From Pantoea agglomerans (GTDB taxonomy: Bacteria > Pseudomonadota > Gammaproteobacteria > Enterobacterales > Enterobacteriaceae), in contig NZ_CP090207.1 of NCBI RefSeq assembly GCF_021397715.1, positions 3,534,001 through 3,598,000 of the forward strand: a stretch of DNA of 64,000 nt, given 5' to 3'. The translations under genes and the position numbers were made by a program. Positions within the stretch are counted from its first letter, which is position 1. Each line of letters opens with the position of its first letter. The notes beneath the pieces were generated by a model that saw only the letters and a program-made list of their open reading frames with translations, was not told where the DNA came from and made no database searches. Below, in pieces: positions 48,800 to 59,201 of this stretch.

Positions 48800-49945
48800 T
48801 TAGCGGGTTAAGTCATCAAAGAATTTTTTCACGCCGTCGAAAAAGCTCTTGGAGCGCGGGCTGTTGTGCTCGCCGCTCGGTCCGCCAAAGCTCTCTTCCA
48901 GTTCACGCAACAGCGCTTTCTGTTTCTCGTTGAGGCTGACAGGCGTTTCCACCACCACCCGGCACAACAGATCACCAACCGCACCGCCGCGTACCGACTT
49001 CACGCCGCGTCCGCGCATGCGGAACAGTTTACCGGTCTGGGTTTCAGACGGCACTTTCAGCTTCACACGACCATCCAGCGTCGGCACTTCAATCTCACCG
49101 CCCAGTGCTGCCATCGCAAAGTTGATTGGCACTTCACAGTAGAGGTTGTTCTCTTCACGTTCAAAGATCGGGTGCTTCTTCACCGATACCTGAACGTAGA
49201 GATCGCCCGCAGGTGCGCCCTGCTCGCCGGCTTCACCTTCACCACTCAGACGGATGCGGTCACCGGTGTCGACTCCGGCCGGGATTTTCACCGACAGCGT
49301 TTTCGACTTCTCTACCCGGCCATGACCATGACAGGCATTGCACGGATCTTTAATCACCGAGCCGCGACCGCGACAGGTCGGACAGGCTTGCTGCACGGTA
49401 AAGAAGCCCTGGCGCATCTGCACCTGGCCCGCACCGTGACAGGTCGAACAGGTCTGAGGCTGCGTTCCCGCTTTTGCGCCGCTGCCGTGGCAGACGTCAC
49501 ACTCTTCCAGCGTAGGAATGCGGATCTCTTTGGTCACGCCGCGTACCGCTTCTTCCAGCGACAGCTCCATGTTGTAGCGTAAATCGGCGCCACGGGCTGC
49601 GCGCTGACGGCGGCCGCCACCAAAGATGTCACCGAAAACGTCGCCAAAGATATCGCTGAAATCTGCGCCGCCGCCACCAAAGCCGCCGCCACCGAATCCA
49701 CCGCCGCCCATGCCACCCTGTTCAAAGGCGGCGTGGCCATATTGATCGTAGGCCGCACGCTTCTGCGCATCGGTCAGGATTTCGTAGGCTTCCTTGACCT
49801 CTTTGAATTTGGCTTCGGCCTCTTTGTCACCGGGATTGCGGTCCGGGTGAAACTTCATCGCCAGGCGTTTGTAAGCCTTTTTGATTTCACGCTCGTCTGC
49901 GGATTTGGCGACGCCTAAAATCTCGTAGTAATCACTCTTCGCCAT
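48800..49945 (-). CDS. dnaJ: Chaperone protein DnaJ (Hsp40)
   Basis: Co-chaperone that delivers substrates to DnaK and stimulates its ATPase. J domain at residues 1-70 with HPD at 33-35, a glycine/phenylalanine-rich stretch at about 75-105, four zinc-binding repeats [24 protein letters not shown] and CNACHGHG, then the substrate-binding C-terminal domain. The 381 residues are normal length. It follows dnaK by about 105 bases with a hairpin between. Confidence 0.98.
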   Translation of the reverse strand: MAKSDYYEILGVAKSADEREIKKAYKRLAMKFHPDRNPGDKEAEAKFKEVKEAYEILTDAQKRAAYDQYGHAAFEQGGMGGGGFGGGGFGGGGADFSDIFGDVFGDIFGGGRRQRAARGADLRYNMELSLEEAVRGVTKEIRIPTLEECDVCHGSGAKAGTQPQTCSTCHGAGQVQMRQGFFTVQQACPTCRGRGSVIKDPCNACHGHGRVEKSKTLSVKIPAGVDTGDRIRLSGEGEAGEQGAPAGDLYVQVSVKKHPIFEREENNLYCEVPINFAMAALGGEIEVPTLDGRVKLKVPSETQTGKLFRMRGRGVKSVRGGAVGDLLCRVVVETPVSLNEKQKALLRELEESFGGPSGEHNSPRSKSFFDGVKKFFDDLTR

Positions 49946-49969
49946 ATTTATTTAGCCCTTAACATGATC

Positions 49970-50002
49970 GCACGGGCGTGGAGAGAACTCCTACGCCCGT
50001 GC
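49970..50002 (-). other. Hairpin in the dnaK-dnaJ spacer
   Basis: GCACGGGCGT (49970-49979) pairs perfectly with ACGCCCGTGC (49993-50002). No T-run follows on the minus strand, so this looks like an intercistronic stabilising or processing hairpin, not a full terminator. Confidence 0.6.
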
Positions 50003-50049
50003 TGGTTTCAACGGCTGTCAGGCCAACCGTCGCGCCCGGTCAGGGGCAA

Positions 50050-51960
50050 TTATTTCTTGTTGTCTTTCACTTCTTCAAATTCAGCGTCGACAACGTCGTC
50101 ATCTTTCTTCGCTGACGCATCGCCGGCATCCGCCGCACCCGCCTGAGACTGCTGTGCGGCTTCCATCAGTTTGCCAGACACTTCCATCAGCGCCTGCATT
50201 TTGGCGTCGATTTCCGCTTTGTCTTCGCCTTTCAGCGCGGTTTCCAGTGCGGCCAGCGCAGCTTCGATAGGCGCTTTGTCGTCAGCGGTCAGCTTATCGC
50301 CCGCTTCATCCAGCTGCTTACGCGTGCTGTGGGCAATCTGGTCACCCTGGTTACGGGTCTGTACCAGCTCTTCGAACTTACGGTCAGATTCAGCGTTCGC
50401 TTCCGCGTCACGCACCATTTTTTCGATCTCTTCGTCGTTCAGACCGGAAGAGGCTTTAATGGTGATTTTCTGCTCTTTACCGCTGTTCTTATCTTTCGCT
50501 GACACGTGCAGGATACCGTCCGCATCAATATCGAAGGTGACTTCGATTTGCGGCATACCGCGCGGTGCCGCCTGGATACCGTCCAGGTTGAACTGGCCCA
50601 GTGACTTGTTGTCATTGGCGCGTTTACGCTCACCCTGCAGCACGTGAATCGTCACGGCTGACTGGTTATCTTCAGCTGTTGAGAACACCTGGCTGTGCTT
50701 GGTCGGGATAGTGGTGTTCTTGCTGATCAGCGACGTCATCACGCCACCCATGGTTTCGATACCCAGTGACAGTGGCGTTACGTCCAGCAACAGCACGTCT
50801 TTCACGTCACCGCCCAGTACACCACCCTGAACCGCTGCACCTACTGCAACCGCTTCGTCCGGGTTCACGTCTTTACGTGGCTCTTTACCAAAGAACTCCG
50901 TTACTTTGGCCTGAACCAGCGGCATACGCGTCTGACCACCAACCAGAATAACGTCGTTGATGTCAGACACTGACAGACCGGCATCCTGCAGCGCAACTTT
51001 CAGTGGCGCAATAGAACGGGCAACCAGATCTTCCACCAGTGACTCCAGTTTCGCACGGGTCACTTTGATGTTCAGGTGCTTAGGACCGGTCGCGTCTGCC
51101 GTGATGTATGGCAGGTTAACGTCGGTCTGCTGTGCTGAAGAAAGCTCGATTTTCGCTTTTTCTGCCGCTTCTTTCAGACGCTGCATTGCCAGCGGATCGT
51201 TGTGCAGATCGATGCCCTGATCTTTCTTAAATTCTGCGACCAGATAGTTGATCAGGCGGCTGTCGAAGTCTTCACCACCCAGGTGGGTATCACCGTTGGT
51301 CGCCAGAACTTCGAAGGTTTTTTCGCCATCAACTTCGTCGATCTCAATGATTGAGATATCGAAGGTACCGCCACCCAGGTCATAAACTGCGATGGTGCGG
51401 TTGCCCTGGCCTTTATCCAGACCATACGCCAGCGCGGCTGCCGTTGGTTCGTTGATGATACGCTTCACTTCCAGACCCGCGATACGGCCGGCATCTTTGG
51501 TCGCCTGACGCTGCGCATCGTTAAAGTAGGCCGGAACGGTAATAACGGCTTCAGTTACTGGCTCACCGAGGTAATCTTCGGCGGTTTTCTTCATTTTTTT
51601 CAGCACTTCAGCAGAGATCTGCGGGGGTGCCATTTTCTGACCTTTCACTTCCAGCCAGGCGTCACCGTTGTCTGCATTGGTGATTTTGTACGGCATGATT
51701 TTGATATCACGCTGCACTTCTTCGTCCTGGAAGCGACGACCGATCAGACGCTTAATCGCGAACAGGGTGTTCTGCGGGTTGGTCACTGCCTGACGTTTAG
51801 CCGGTTGACCGACCAGAGTCTCGCCATCCTGCGTGTAAGCAATAATTGAAGGCGTGGTGCGATCGCCCTCGGCATTCTCCAGCACGCGTGCTTTAGTGCC
51901 ATCCATGATCGCAACACAAGAGTTGGTTGTACCCAGGTCAATACCAATAATCTTACCCAT
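50050..51960 (-). CDS. dnaK: Chaperone protein DnaK (Hsp70)
   Basis: ATP-dependent chaperone central to the heat-shock response and control of sigma-32. N-terminal actin-like ATPase begins [33 protein letters not shown] and VGGQTRMP are the phosphate and adenosine motifs, the [11 protein letters not shown] linker lies near residue 390, and the acidic tail ends EEVKDNKK. The 636 residues are normal. A sigma-32-type promoter lies about 130 bases upstream. Confidence 0.99.
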   Translation of the reverse strand: MGKIIGIDLGTTNSCVAIMDGTKARVLENAEGDRTTPSIIAYTQDGETLVGQPAKRQAVTNPQNTLFAIKRLIGRRFQDEEVQRDIKIMPYKITNADNGDAWLEVKGQKMAPPQISAEVLKKMKKTAEDYLGEPVTEAVITVPAYFNDAQRQATKDAGRIAGLEVKRIINEPTAAALAYGLDKGQGNRTIAVYDLGGGTFDISIIEIDEVDGEKTFEVLATNGDTHLGGEDFDSRLINYLVAEFKKDQGIDLHNDPLAMQRLKEAAEKAKIELSSAQQTDVNLPYITADATGPKHLNIKVTRAKLESLVEDLVARSIAPLKVALQDAGLSVSDINDVILVGGQTRMPLVQAKVTEFFGKEPRKDVNPDEAVAVGAAVQGGVLGGDVKDVLLLDVTPLSLGIETMGGVMTSLISKNTTIPTKHSQVFSTAEDNQSAVTIHVLQGERKRANDNKSLGQFNLDGIQAAPRGMPQIEVTFDIDADGILHVSAKDKNSGKEQKITIKASSGLNDEEIEKMVRDAEANAESDRKFEELVQTRNQGDQIAHSTRKQLDEAGDKLTADDKAPIEAALAALETALKGEDKAEIDAKMQALMEVSGKLMEAAQQSQAGAADAGDASAKKDDDVVDAEFEEVKDNKK

Positions 51961-52264
51961 CTAAACATCTCCCACTTAAATTCGTTGCCAATTTGGGTTG
52001 TGAACCTTTTATGTGGGCGGGTTGTTTGCATTCAACCTGCCAGCACATGCTTTTTTTCCAACGTTCACAACGCTCGATGACAAGTAAATGGGGCCGCTTC
52101 GATGCGCATCAAGGGTTAAACCAAAAAAAAATTTTTCATCATTGGCCCTGTTGGGATCAAAGATCGCTGGCAGGGTGGTGAATATGATGCGGCGCTCCGC
52201 TTAGCGCCTGGAGCGAGGCGGAGACCTTTTCTTTCATCAACGATCGTTTAACCGCCGAGGAACT
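51961..52264. other. dnaK-satP divergent intergenic region
   Basis: About 300 bases with the heat-shock promoter(s) of dnaKJ on the minus strand. The satP leader on the plus strand contains an inverted repeat of the GCGCTCC/GGAGCG type at about 52190-52220 shortly before the ribosome binding site GAGGAAC. No gene is visible. Confidence 0.6.
52085..52115 (-). promoter_or_regulatory. Sigma-32 heat-shock promoter of dnaKJ
   Basis: On the minus strand CCCTTGATG (52107-52115), a 13-base spacer and CCCCATTTA (52085-52093), an excellent match to the sigma-32 consensus and to E. coli dnaK P1. A weaker second site (GTTGAAT then CCCACATA, about 52010-52040) resembles dnaK P2. Confidence 0.92.
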
Positions 52265-52834
52265 ATGGCAAATTCAACGCTGGCTAACCCTGCCCCGCTG
52301 GGACTCATGGGATTTGGCATGACAACTATTCTGCTGAACCTGCACAACACTGGCTTGTTCACCATGGACGTCGCCATTTTAGCGATGGGCATTTTTTATG
52401 GTGGGATCGCGCAGGTGCTGGCCGGACTGCTTGAGTTCAAAAAGAACAATACCTTTGGGCTGACCGCCTTTACCTCTTACGGCATGTTCTGGCTGAGCTT
52501 TGTGGCGATACTGCTGCTGCCGAAAATGGGTCTGGCAAATGCCACCGACGAACGCTTTCTTGGTGCCTGGCTGGCACTGTGGGGTATCTTCACGCTCTTT
52601 ATGTTCGTCGGGACGCTGAAGGGTGCGCGGATGCTGCAGTTTGTTTTTGCCTCGCTGACGCTGCTGTTTGCCCTGCTGGCGGTGGCGCATCTGATGCATC
52701 TGCCAGCACTGGTGCCCTATGCAGGCTGGGTGGGTATTGTGTGTGGCGCCAGCGCCTGTTATCTGGCAATGGGTGAAGTGCTGAACGAAACCTTCGACCG
52801 CGTTGTTCTGCCGATTGGTGCAAAGCAGGTCTGA
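52265..52834 (+). CDS. satP: Succinate-acetate/proton symporter SatP (YaaH)
   Basis: Inner-membrane acetate/succinate uptake carrier of the AceTr (GPR1/FUN34/YaaH) family. The 189-residue protein has the signature start NPAPLGLMGFGMTTILLNLHN, six membrane segments and the motif FYGGIAQVLAGLLEFKKNNTFG. GAGGAAC precedes the ATG. In E. coli it lies beside mog; here an MFS gene has been placed between them. Confidence 0.95.
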   Translation: MANSTLANPAPLGLMGFGMTTILLNLHNTGLFTMDVAILAMGIFYGGIAQVLAGLLEFKKNNTFGLTAFTSYGMFWLSFVAILLLPKMGLANATDERFLGAWLALWGIFTLFMFVGTLKGARMLQFVFASLTLLFALLAVAHLMHLPALVPYAGWVGIVCGASACYLAMGEVLNETFDRVVLPIGAKQV

Positions 52835-52840
52835 GCAGCG

Positions 52841-52868
52841 TTATAAGCGGAGCCTGGCTCCGCTTATG
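52841..52868. other. Hairpin between convergent satP and the MFS gene
   Basis: ATAAGCGGAGC (52843-52853) pairs perfectly with GCTCCGCTTAT (52857-52867) around CTG. No T-run follows on either strand, so terminator activity is uncertain. Confidence 0.5.
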
Positions 52869-52871
52869 CCG

Positions 52872-54179
52872 TTACCCTTGTTTCACCGCCTGATACAGGC
52901 CAGGCTGATGGCTGATATCACGCCGCAGCCAGATACCCACCACCAGCCCCACCAGCGCCAGGGCCAGCACATACCAGGCGGGCGCGAAGGTCGAAAAACG
53001 CATCATCAGCGTAACCACGATAGGCGTCAGACCGCCAAAAATCGCATAGGAAAGGTTGTAAGAGAATGAGAGACCGGTAAAACGCACCTCAGCCGGAAAC
53101 GCGCGCACCATCACAAACGGCACCACGCCGACCACACCGACGCTTAATCCCACCACGCCATACAGCAGAAACAGCTGCTGCGGATGGCTGGCAACCTGAT
53201 GGTAAAAAAGCCAGCTACACAGCGCCAGTAGCACGCTGCCGACGCACAGCGTGCGGCTGGCACCAAAGCGGTCAGCCGCCATACCGGCAATAATGCAGCC
53301 GAAGCAGAGCATCACGGTGGCGATGCTGTTGGCCTGCAGGGTCAGCGCGGGCGCAATCCCTTGCTGCTTCTGCAACCAGACCGGCGACATCAGGATGACC
53401 ACCACGATGCAGGCTGACAGCAGCCAGGTCAGCAGCATGGAGATCGCCACCGATTTTTTATGCCGGGTGAGCACGGTTTTCAGCGGCAGCGTCTCCGCTA
53501 GCGCTTTACGCTGTTGCATCGCCACAAATACCGGCGTCTCATGCAGCCAGCGGCGCAGGTACATCGCCCCCAGCCCAAACAGCCCGCCGAGCAAGAACGG
53601 AATACGCCAGCCGCCCTCAAGGATCGCCTGCTGCGTCATCGAGGTATTGATCAGCGTCGCCACCACCGAACCCAGCAAAATACCCACGGTCAGCCCGGCG
53701 GTCAGCGTGCCGCAGGCGATACCGATGCGTTTATAAGGGACATGCTCTGCCACAAACACCCAGGCACCCGGCACTTCACCGCCAATCGCCGCACCCTGCA
53801 ACATACGCAGCAGCAGCATCAAAATCGGCGCAGCGATGCCGAGCGTTTGCCAGGTTGGCAACGCGCCCATCATCAGGGTCGGCAACGCCATCAGTAAGAT
53901 GCTCAGGCTGAACATCTTCTTACGCCCGACCTTATCGCCAAAGTGCGCCATGATAATGCCGCCCAGCGGGCGCGCCAGATAACCGGCCGCGAATATCGCG
54001 AAGGTTTGCAACTGGCGCAGCCACTCAGGCATATCGGCGGGGAAAAAGAGTTCGCCGATCACTGCGGCGAAGAAGACGAAAATGATGAAGTCGTAAAATT
54101 CCAGCGCGCCGCCGAGAGCGGCCAGCGCCAGCGTTTTGTAATCTTTGCCAGTCAGGCGCTGAACAGATGTCGGATTCAT
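52872..54179 (-). CDS. MFS metabolite:H+ symporter (ProP/KgtP/ShiA-like)
   Basis: Inner-membrane transporter of the metabolite:proton symporter group; the substrate cannot be told from sequence. The ATG at 54179 (MNPTSVQRLTGKDYKTLALA, GGA eight bases upstream) gives 435 residues and 12 predicted membrane segments. Family motifs are GALEFYDFIIFVFFA in segment 1, GYLARPLGGIIMAHFGDKVGRKK in loop 2-3, and RMLQGAAIGGEVPGAWVFVAEH in segment 4-5. E. coli has no gene at this position between mog and satP, so it is lineage-specific. Confidence 0.85.
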   Translation of the reverse strand: MNPTSVQRLTGKDYKTLALAALGGALEFYDFIIFVFFAAVIGELFFPADMPEWLRQLQTFAIFAAGYLARPLGGIIMAHFGDKVGRKKMFSLSILLMALPTLMMGALPTWQTLGIAAPILMLLLRMLQGAAIGGEVPGAWVFVAEHVPYKRIGIACGTLTAGLTVGILLGSVVATLINTSMTQQAILEGGWRIPFLLGGLFGLGAMYLRRWLHETPVFVAMQQRKALAETLPLKTVLTRHKKSVAISMLLTWLLSACIVVVILMSPVWLQKQQGIAPALTLQANSIATVMLCFGCIIAGMAADRFGASRTLCVGSVLLALCSWLFYHQVASHPQQLFLLYGVVGLSVGVVGVVPFVMVRAFPAEVRFTGLSFSYNLSYAIFGGLTPIVVTLMMRFSTFAPAWYVLALALVGLVVGIWLRRDISHQPGLYQAVKQG

Positions 54180-54285
54180 AATATTCCAGAGGCAAAAGAG
54201 AAAAGGTTGTAAAGCTGGGCTTACTATACCGTCAATCTTTTGCCACACCAGCCAGGCTGTAGCTTATGCCTGAAAAGCGGAATAT

Positions 54286-54873
54286 TTAGTTATTTATCTC
54301 ACGTATCGCGCTTTTAGGCCGAAAAGCTGCTACCACGTCGGCGTGAGTTTCCACGTATGGTCCTTCCAGCAACTGTAAACAATAAGGTACGGAGGCGAAA
54401 ATGCCGTGCACCTTCACCTTACCCTCTTCATCCTTCAGACCTTCCAGCGTCTCTTTGATCGATTTCGGCTGGCCGGGCAGATTAAGGATCAGCGACTGCT
54501 TGCGGATCACTCCGACCTGACGCGACAGAATGGCGGTCGGCACAAACTGCAGGCTGATCTGGCGCATCTGCTCACCAAAACCGGGCATTTCGCGATCGGC
54601 AACCGCTAAGGTAGCGTCCGGCGTGACATCGCGCCGTGCCGGTCCGGTGCCGCCGGTGGTCAGTACCAGATGGCAAAAACGTTCATCAACCAGTTCGCAA
54701 ATGGCCTGTTCGATCATCGGCTGCTCATCCGGTACCAGCCGTGATTCGATCTCAAATGGCGTGCTGATGGCGCTGTTCAGCCAGCTTTCCAGCGCCGGAA
54801 TGCCCTGATCCTGATAAATGCCGTTGGCGGCGCGATCGGATACCGAGATCAGGCCTATGCGTAATGTGTTCAT
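54286..54873 (-). CDS. mog: Molybdopterin adenylyltransferase
   Basis: Adenylates molybdopterin before molybdenum insertion by MoeA. The 195-residue MogA/MoaB-fold protein has IGLISVSDRAANGIYQDQGI at the N-terminus, the substrate motif TTGGTGPARRDVTPDAT, and LPGQPKSIKETL. Length equals E. coli Mog. It lies upstream of the MFS gene on the same strand but 106 bases apart. Confidence 0.96.
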   Translation of the reverse strand: MNTLRIGLISVSDRAANGIYQDQGIPALESWLNSAISTPFEIESRLVPDEQPMIEQAICELVDERFCHLVLTTGGTGPARRDVTPDATLAVADREMPGFGEQMRQISLQFVPTAILSRQVGVIRKQSLILNLPGQPKSIKETLEGLKDEEGKVKVHGIFASVPYCLQLLEGPYVETHADVVAAFRPKSAIREINN

Positions 54874-54962
54874 GATTATCTTCGCTGTGATTTACCGCGG
54901 TGCGGTGGAATAAAAGGGGAAGAGCAGAAAGGATAATACAAAGCGAAAGTGACGGAAAAGGG

Positions 54963-54992
54963 AAACCGTGACGGACAGTGCCGTCACGGTCA
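54963..54992 (-). terminator. Terminator after talB
   Basis: ACCGTGACGG (54965-54974) pairs perfectly with CCGTCACGGT (54981-54990) around ACAGTG; the minus strand continues TTTCCCTTTT. It starts just past the talB stop codon. Confidence 0.75.
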
Positions 54993-54996
54993 GGCA

Positions 54997-55950
54997 TTAC
55001 AGCAGTTCTGCCAGCATCTTCTCAAGTTTGCCCTGATCAACGGCAAAATTGCGGATACCTTCGGCCAGCTTCGCCACCGCCATTGGGTCCTGGTTGTGCT
55101 GCCACAGGAACTCAGACTCGGTCATGCGGGCCGGACGCGCTTTCACTTCACCGCTGTAGCTCAGCTTGCGCTCCAGCGTGCCTTCGCTTTCTGCCAGCTC
55201 TTTCAGCAGCGCAGGCGAAATGGTCAGACGATCACAACCAGCCAGTTCGATGATTTCGCCGACGTTACGGAAGCTGGCGCCCATCACCACGGTTTCATAG
55301 CCGTGCTGCTTGTAGTAGTTGTAGATTTCAGAAACCGATACCACGCCTGGATCTTCGTGCGCGGCATACTCTTTCTTATCGGTGTTGGCTTTGTACCAGT
55401 CGAGAATACGGCCAACAAACGGTGAAATCAGGAACACGCCCGCTTCAGCACAGGCACGCGCCTGGGCGAAGGAGAACAGCAGCGTCAGGTTACAGTTGAT
55501 GCCTTCTTTTTCCAGCTGCTCCGCCGCGCGGATACCCTGCCAGGTTGAAGCCAGTTTGATCAGGATGCGATCGTTGCTGATACCGGCATCGTTATAGAGT
55601 TTGATCAGGCTGCGGGCTTTGGCGATGCTGCCTTCAGTGTCGTAAGAGAGACGGGCATCGACTTCGGTCGAAATGCGGCCGGGGATCAGTTTGAGAATTT
55701 CCAGACCGATGTTAACCGCCAGCTTGTCAGAAACCAGCTGCAACTGCTCTTCTTTGTTGCTGCTCTGCTCACGCGCCCAGCCGATCGCTTCATCGATCAG
55801 TTTGCGGTATTCAGGGATTTGTGCGGCGTTGAGAATCAGAGAAGGGTTGGTAGTAGCGTCCTGCGGCTGGTACAGCTTCATGGCTGCAATATCACCGGTG
55901 TCGGCTACCACGGTGGTGAGCTGACGCAGGGAAGTAAGTTTGTCCGTCAT
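54997..55950 (-). CDS. talB: Transaldolase B
   Basis: Pentose phosphate pathway enzyme transferring a dihydroxyacetone unit between sedoheptulose 7-phosphate and glyceraldehyde 3-phosphate. The Schiff-base lysine is in [13 protein letters not shown] near residue 132; [11 protein letters not shown] opens the barrel and [10 protein letters not shown] lies late. The 317 residues equal E. coli TalB. In E. coli yaaJ separates it from yaaA; that gene is absent here. Confidence 0.98.
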   Translation of the reverse strand: MTDKLTSLRQLTTVVADTGDIAAMKLYQPQDATTNPSLILNAAQIPEYRKLIDEAIGWAREQSSNKEEQLQLVSDKLAVNIGLEILKLIPGRISTEVDARLSYDTEGSIAKARSLIKLYNDAGISNDRILIKLASTWQGIRAAEQLEKEGINCNLTLLFSFAQARACAEAGVFLISPFVGRILDWYKANTDKKEYAAHEDPGVVSVSEIYNYYKQHGYETVVMGASFRNVGEIIELAGCDRLTISPALLKELAESEGTLERKLSYSGEVKARPARMTESEFLWQHNQDPMAVAKLAEGIRNFAVDQGKLEKMLAELL

Positions 55951-56159
55951 GTTCTTTTCTCTTAGTTAACTGTCAGGGTGAAAAAAGGCTGTTGCGATAA
56001 TATCACGCGTCAACGGTGGCGCAAGGTCAGGGAATGCCGTTTACCATAGCGTGAACAAATAGGTGTGATTCGTCATTCTTTGCGGCTTTTTTGGTACACT
56101 GCGTGGCTTAACGAACAGCCAATTCCCTGTAAAACCAGGTGTTAACCGAGGAAGCAACT

Positions 56160-56933
56160 ATGTTGATGGTGATCTCGCCCGCCAAGACGCTGGATTACGA
56201 AAGTCCGCTGGCGACCCCGCGGTTTACCCAGCCTGCCCTGTTAGAAAAGTCACAACAGCTGATTGAAATTGCGCGCGATCTGTCACCCGCCAGCATCGCC
56301 TCGTTAATGGGCATCAGTGACAAGCTGGCGCACCTCAATGCCGAGCGTTTTAACAGCTGGCAGCCCGATTTCAGCCCGGACAACGCCCGCCAGGCGATTC
56401 TGGCGTTCAAAGGGGATGTCTACACCGGCTTGCAGGCTGAGACCTTCAGCGATCAGGATTTCGATTTCGCTCAGCAGCATTTACGTATGTTGTCCGGCCT
56501 GTATGGCGTCCTGCGTCCGCTGGATCTGATGCAGCCCTACCGGCTGGAGATGGGCATCCGGCTGGCCAATCCGGCTGGCAAAGATCTCTACAGCTTCTGG
56601 GGCGATCTGCTGACGGAGACGCTGAACGCCGCGCTGGCGGAACAGGGTGACGCGGTGCTGATTAACCTCGCCTCTGACGAATACTTCAGGGCGATCAAAC
56701 CGAAAAAGCTGCAGGCGCAGCTGATTAAGCCGGTGTTCCTCGATCAGAAGAACGGCAGTTATAAAGTGATTAGCTTCTATGCCAAGAAGGCGCGCGGATT
56801 AATGAGTCGCTTCGTGATTCAGCAGCGTCTGACAAAGCCGGAACAGCTTAAAGCGTTTGATGTGGATGGCTATGCTTTTGATGCTGCCAGCAGCAGCGAG
56901 ACGGAGCTGGTGTTTAAGCGCGCCGGGCTGTAA
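56160..56933 (+). CDS. yaaA: Peroxide stress protein YaaA
   Basis: UPF0246/DUF328 protein that lowers intracellular iron and limits oxidative damage in E. coli; binds DNA. The ATG at 56160 follows GAGGAAG and gives 257 residues (E. coli 258), with [32 protein letters not shown] and [13 protein letters not shown]. An ATG seven codons earlier lies before the ribosome binding site. In E. coli it is OxyR-induced; no OxyR site was assigned here. Confidence 0.95.
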   Translation: MLMVISPAKTLDYESPLATPRFTQPALLEKSQQLIEIARDLSPASIASLMGISDKLAHLNAERFNSWQPDFSPDNARQAILAFKGDVYTGLQAETFSDQDFDFAQQHLRMLSGLYGVLRPLDLMQPYRLEMGIRLANPAGKDLYSFWGDLLTETLNAALAEQGDAVLINLASDEYFRAIKPKKLQAQLIKPVFLDQKNGSYKVISFYAKKARGLMSRFVIQQRLTKPEQLKAFDVDGYAFDAASSSETELVFKRAGL

Positions 56934-56945
56934 CCGGCTGCGCCC

Positions 56946-56976
56946 GTGGTGCTTCCCGTTATTCGGGAAGCACCAC
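56946..56976. other. Long perfect hairpin between convergent yaaA and thrC
   Basis: GTGGTGCTTCCCG (56946-56958) pairs over 13 bases with CGGGAAGCACCAC (56964-56976) around TTATT. Neither strand has a T-run, so it may protect 3' ends instead of acting as a classical terminator. Confidence 0.6.
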
Positions 56977-56982
56977 AAAGGG

Positions 56983-58266
56983 TTATTTCAGCAGAAAGGC
57001 CCGCAGTGCGGCAAAATCGGCCTGCATCTGATGTGACAGCAACGGCAGTTCTGCCCGCTCCGCCAGCTCTGGTGGCAGCGTCAGCGTCTGCTCCAGAATC
57101 TCTTCCACGCTCTCTCTGAATTTCGCCGGATGCGCGGTGCCAAGGAACAAACCATACTCCCCATCCTGCAGCTGATCGCGCAGCAGACGCCAGGCAATCG
57201 CAGCGTGCGGCTCAGAGATATAGCCCAGTTCCGCCAGCTCACGCATGGCGGCGCGGGTGGTCTCATCCGAAACCGCGCCGTAGGCCAGATCGGTTAACCG
57301 CCAGGTCTTACGGCGGAATAGCTCTTCAACGCGCGGCCAGTTGTTAGGCTGGCTGACATCCATGGCATTCGACAACGTCGAGACCGTCAGATTCGGCTGC
57401 CACTCGCCGTTACCCAGGAAGCGCGGCACCGTATCGTTGGCGTTAGTGGCTGCGATAAAGCGCTTGATCGGCAGACCCAGCGATTTCGCCAGCAGACCGG
57501 CGGTCAGATCGCCAAAGTTGCCGCTCGGCACCGACACCACCAGCTGATTACGTTTTTCCTGTGGCAACTGGGCGACCGCTTCAAAGTAGTAGCAGATCTG
57601 CGCCAGCAGGCGGCTGATGTTGATGGAGTTGGCTGAGTTCAGACCAATCGCCTGCTTCAGCTCTGCATCATCAAACGCCTGTTTCACCAGCGACTGACAG
57701 GCATCGAAATCGCCGTCGATAGCGATAGTTTCGATGTTGCCGCCCAGGGTACAGAAGAGTTTCTCCTGCAGCGGGCTGATTTTGCCCTGCGGATAGAGGA
57801 TCACCACCCGCACGTTCTTCATGCCGTAGAAAGCGTGCGCCACGGCCGCACCGGTATCGCCGGAGGTGGCGGTTAAAATGGTGATCTGCTCATCTGAGCC
57901 GCTGACATACGCCAGCATTTGCGCCATAAAACGGCCGCCGAAATCTTTAAACGCCAGCGTCGGGCCGTGGAACAGTTCCAGACAGGCGATATCTTCACTG
58001 ACCGCCTTGACCGGTGCCGGGAAAGCAAACGCGGCTTTAACACGCTCAGCCAGTTGGTGGGCCGGGATTTCGTCACCAATATAGGCCGAGAGAATTTTGC
58101 TGCTGCGGCTGACAAAATCCATCTCCAGCATCGCGTCGATGTCGGTCAGTTCAAACTCTGGCAGCTCAAGCGGGAAAAACAGCCCCTGCTGCGAACCCAG
58201 ACCCTGTTTCACCGCCTGGGCGAAGCTGACCTGCTCGTTGTGATCCTTTAGATTGTAGAGTTTCAT
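56983..58266 (-). CDS. thrC: Threonine synthase
   Basis: PLP enzyme converting O-phosphohomoserine to threonine. The PLP lysine is K107 in HGPTLAFKDFGGRF, and the phosphate loop is SVPSGNFGDLTAG. The 427 residues are one less than E. coli. It follows thrB by three bases and ends the thr operon. Confidence 0.98.
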   Translation of the reverse strand: MKLYNLKDHNEQVSFAQAVKQGLGSQQGLFFPLELPEFELTDIDAMLEMDFVSRSSKILSAYIGDEIPAHQLAERVKAAFAFPAPVKAVSEDIACLELFHGPTLAFKDFGGRFMAQMLAYVSGSDEQITILTATSGDTGAAVAHAFYGMKNVRVVILYPQGKISPLQEKLFCTLGGNIETIAIDGDFDACQSLVKQAFDDAELKQAIGLNSANSINISRLLAQICYYFEAVAQLPQEKRNQLVVSVPSGNFGDLTAGLLAKSLGLPIKRFIAATNANDTVPRFLGNGEWQPNLTVSTLSNAMDVSQPNNWPRVEELFRRKTWRLTDLAYGAVSDETTRAAMRELAELGYISEPHAAIAWRLLRDQLQDGEYGLFLGTAHPAKFRESVEEILEQTLTLPPELAERAELPLLSHQMQADFAALRAFLLK

Positions 58267-58269
58267 GCG

Positions 58270-59199
58270 TTATCCCAATTGTCGTGCGCCAGCCGTGTCA
58301 AGACGGCAGATATGGACGAAGCCTTCATCATTCTGCAGATAGTGCTGGCTCAGCCAGTCAGCCATCCGCTGTGCCGTTTCCATCTGATTGCAAACGGCGA
58401 AAAGTGTCGGACCGGAGCCGGAAATCCCGCAGGCCAGCGCGCCAATATCCTGCGCGGCCTGCCGTGCATCGGCGAAGCCTGGCAGCAGTCGGGTGCGATA
58501 AGGCTCGGCGATCACATCCTGCATCAGTTTAGCTGCCAGCTGCGGCTGACGCGTATGGCAGGCATGAATGAAGCCCGCCAGCAGACGGCCATGCTTGATG
58601 CAGTCCTCTTTACGATACTGCGCCGGCAGAATCGCGCGCGCTTCGGCGGTAGAAACTTTAATGCCTGGGTAGGCCATCACCCACAGCCAGTCATCAAAGC
58701 CCGGCACCGGCTGGCTGATAATGTCGTTCTCTTCCAGCATCAGCTGAATGCCGCCGAGGAAGCACGGTGCCACATTATCATAATGGACGCTGCCGGAAAT
58801 CCGCCCTTCCAGTTCACCCATCAGCAACAGCAGCTGGCTGTCGCTGAGTGGCTTGCCGCAAAATTCGTTCATTGCCATCAGGCCAGCCACCACCGAACAG
58901 GCGCTCGACCCCAGCCCGGAGCCGATCGGCATGTTCTTCTCCAGCGTCATCGCCACCGGAATCTCTTTCCCCAGCGCCTCGCAGAACCGCTGCCAGCACT
59001 GATAAACGATATTCTCTTTGGGATCGGCTGGCAGCTTAGTCACGAAACGGCCCGCGTTGGTCAGGCTGAAGCGATCGGCCGCTTCGACCGAGACGCAGTC
59101 GCCCAGCAGCGAGCCATCCACCGGCGACACCGCCGCGCCCAGCACATCGAAGCCGACGCTGACGTTACCAATTGAGGCCGGTGCATAAATTTTTACCAT
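58270..59199 (-). CDS. thrB: Homoserine kinase
   Basis: GHMP-family kinase phosphorylating homoserine. The ATP loop [16 protein letters not shown] begins at residue 91; [21 protein letters not shown] is the N-terminus. I take the ATG at 59199 (309 residues, E. coli 310) because the frame's earlier start lies inside thrA. It begins two bases after the thrA stop. Confidence 0.98.
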   Translation of the reverse strand: MVKIYAPASIGNVSVGFDVLGAAVSPVDGSLLGDCVSVEAADRFSLTNAGRFVTKLPADPKENIVYQCWQRFCEALGKEIPVAMTLEKNMPIGSGLGSSACSVVAGLMAMNEFCGKPLSDSQLLLLMGELEGRISGSVHYDNVAPCFLGGIQLMLEENDIISQPVPGFDDWLWVMAYPGIKVSTAEARAILPAQYRKEDCIKHGRLLAGFIHACHTRQPQLAAKLMQDVIAEPYRTRLLPGFADARQAAQDIGALACGISGSGPTLFAVCNQMETAQRMADWLSQHYLQNDEGFVHICRLDTAGARQLG

Positions 59200-59201
59200 T
59201 A

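Noticed and set aside
49534..49770. Repetitive glycine-coding stretch that could look like a DNA repeat
   Set aside because: It encodes the normal glycine/phenylalanine-rich linker of DnaJ.
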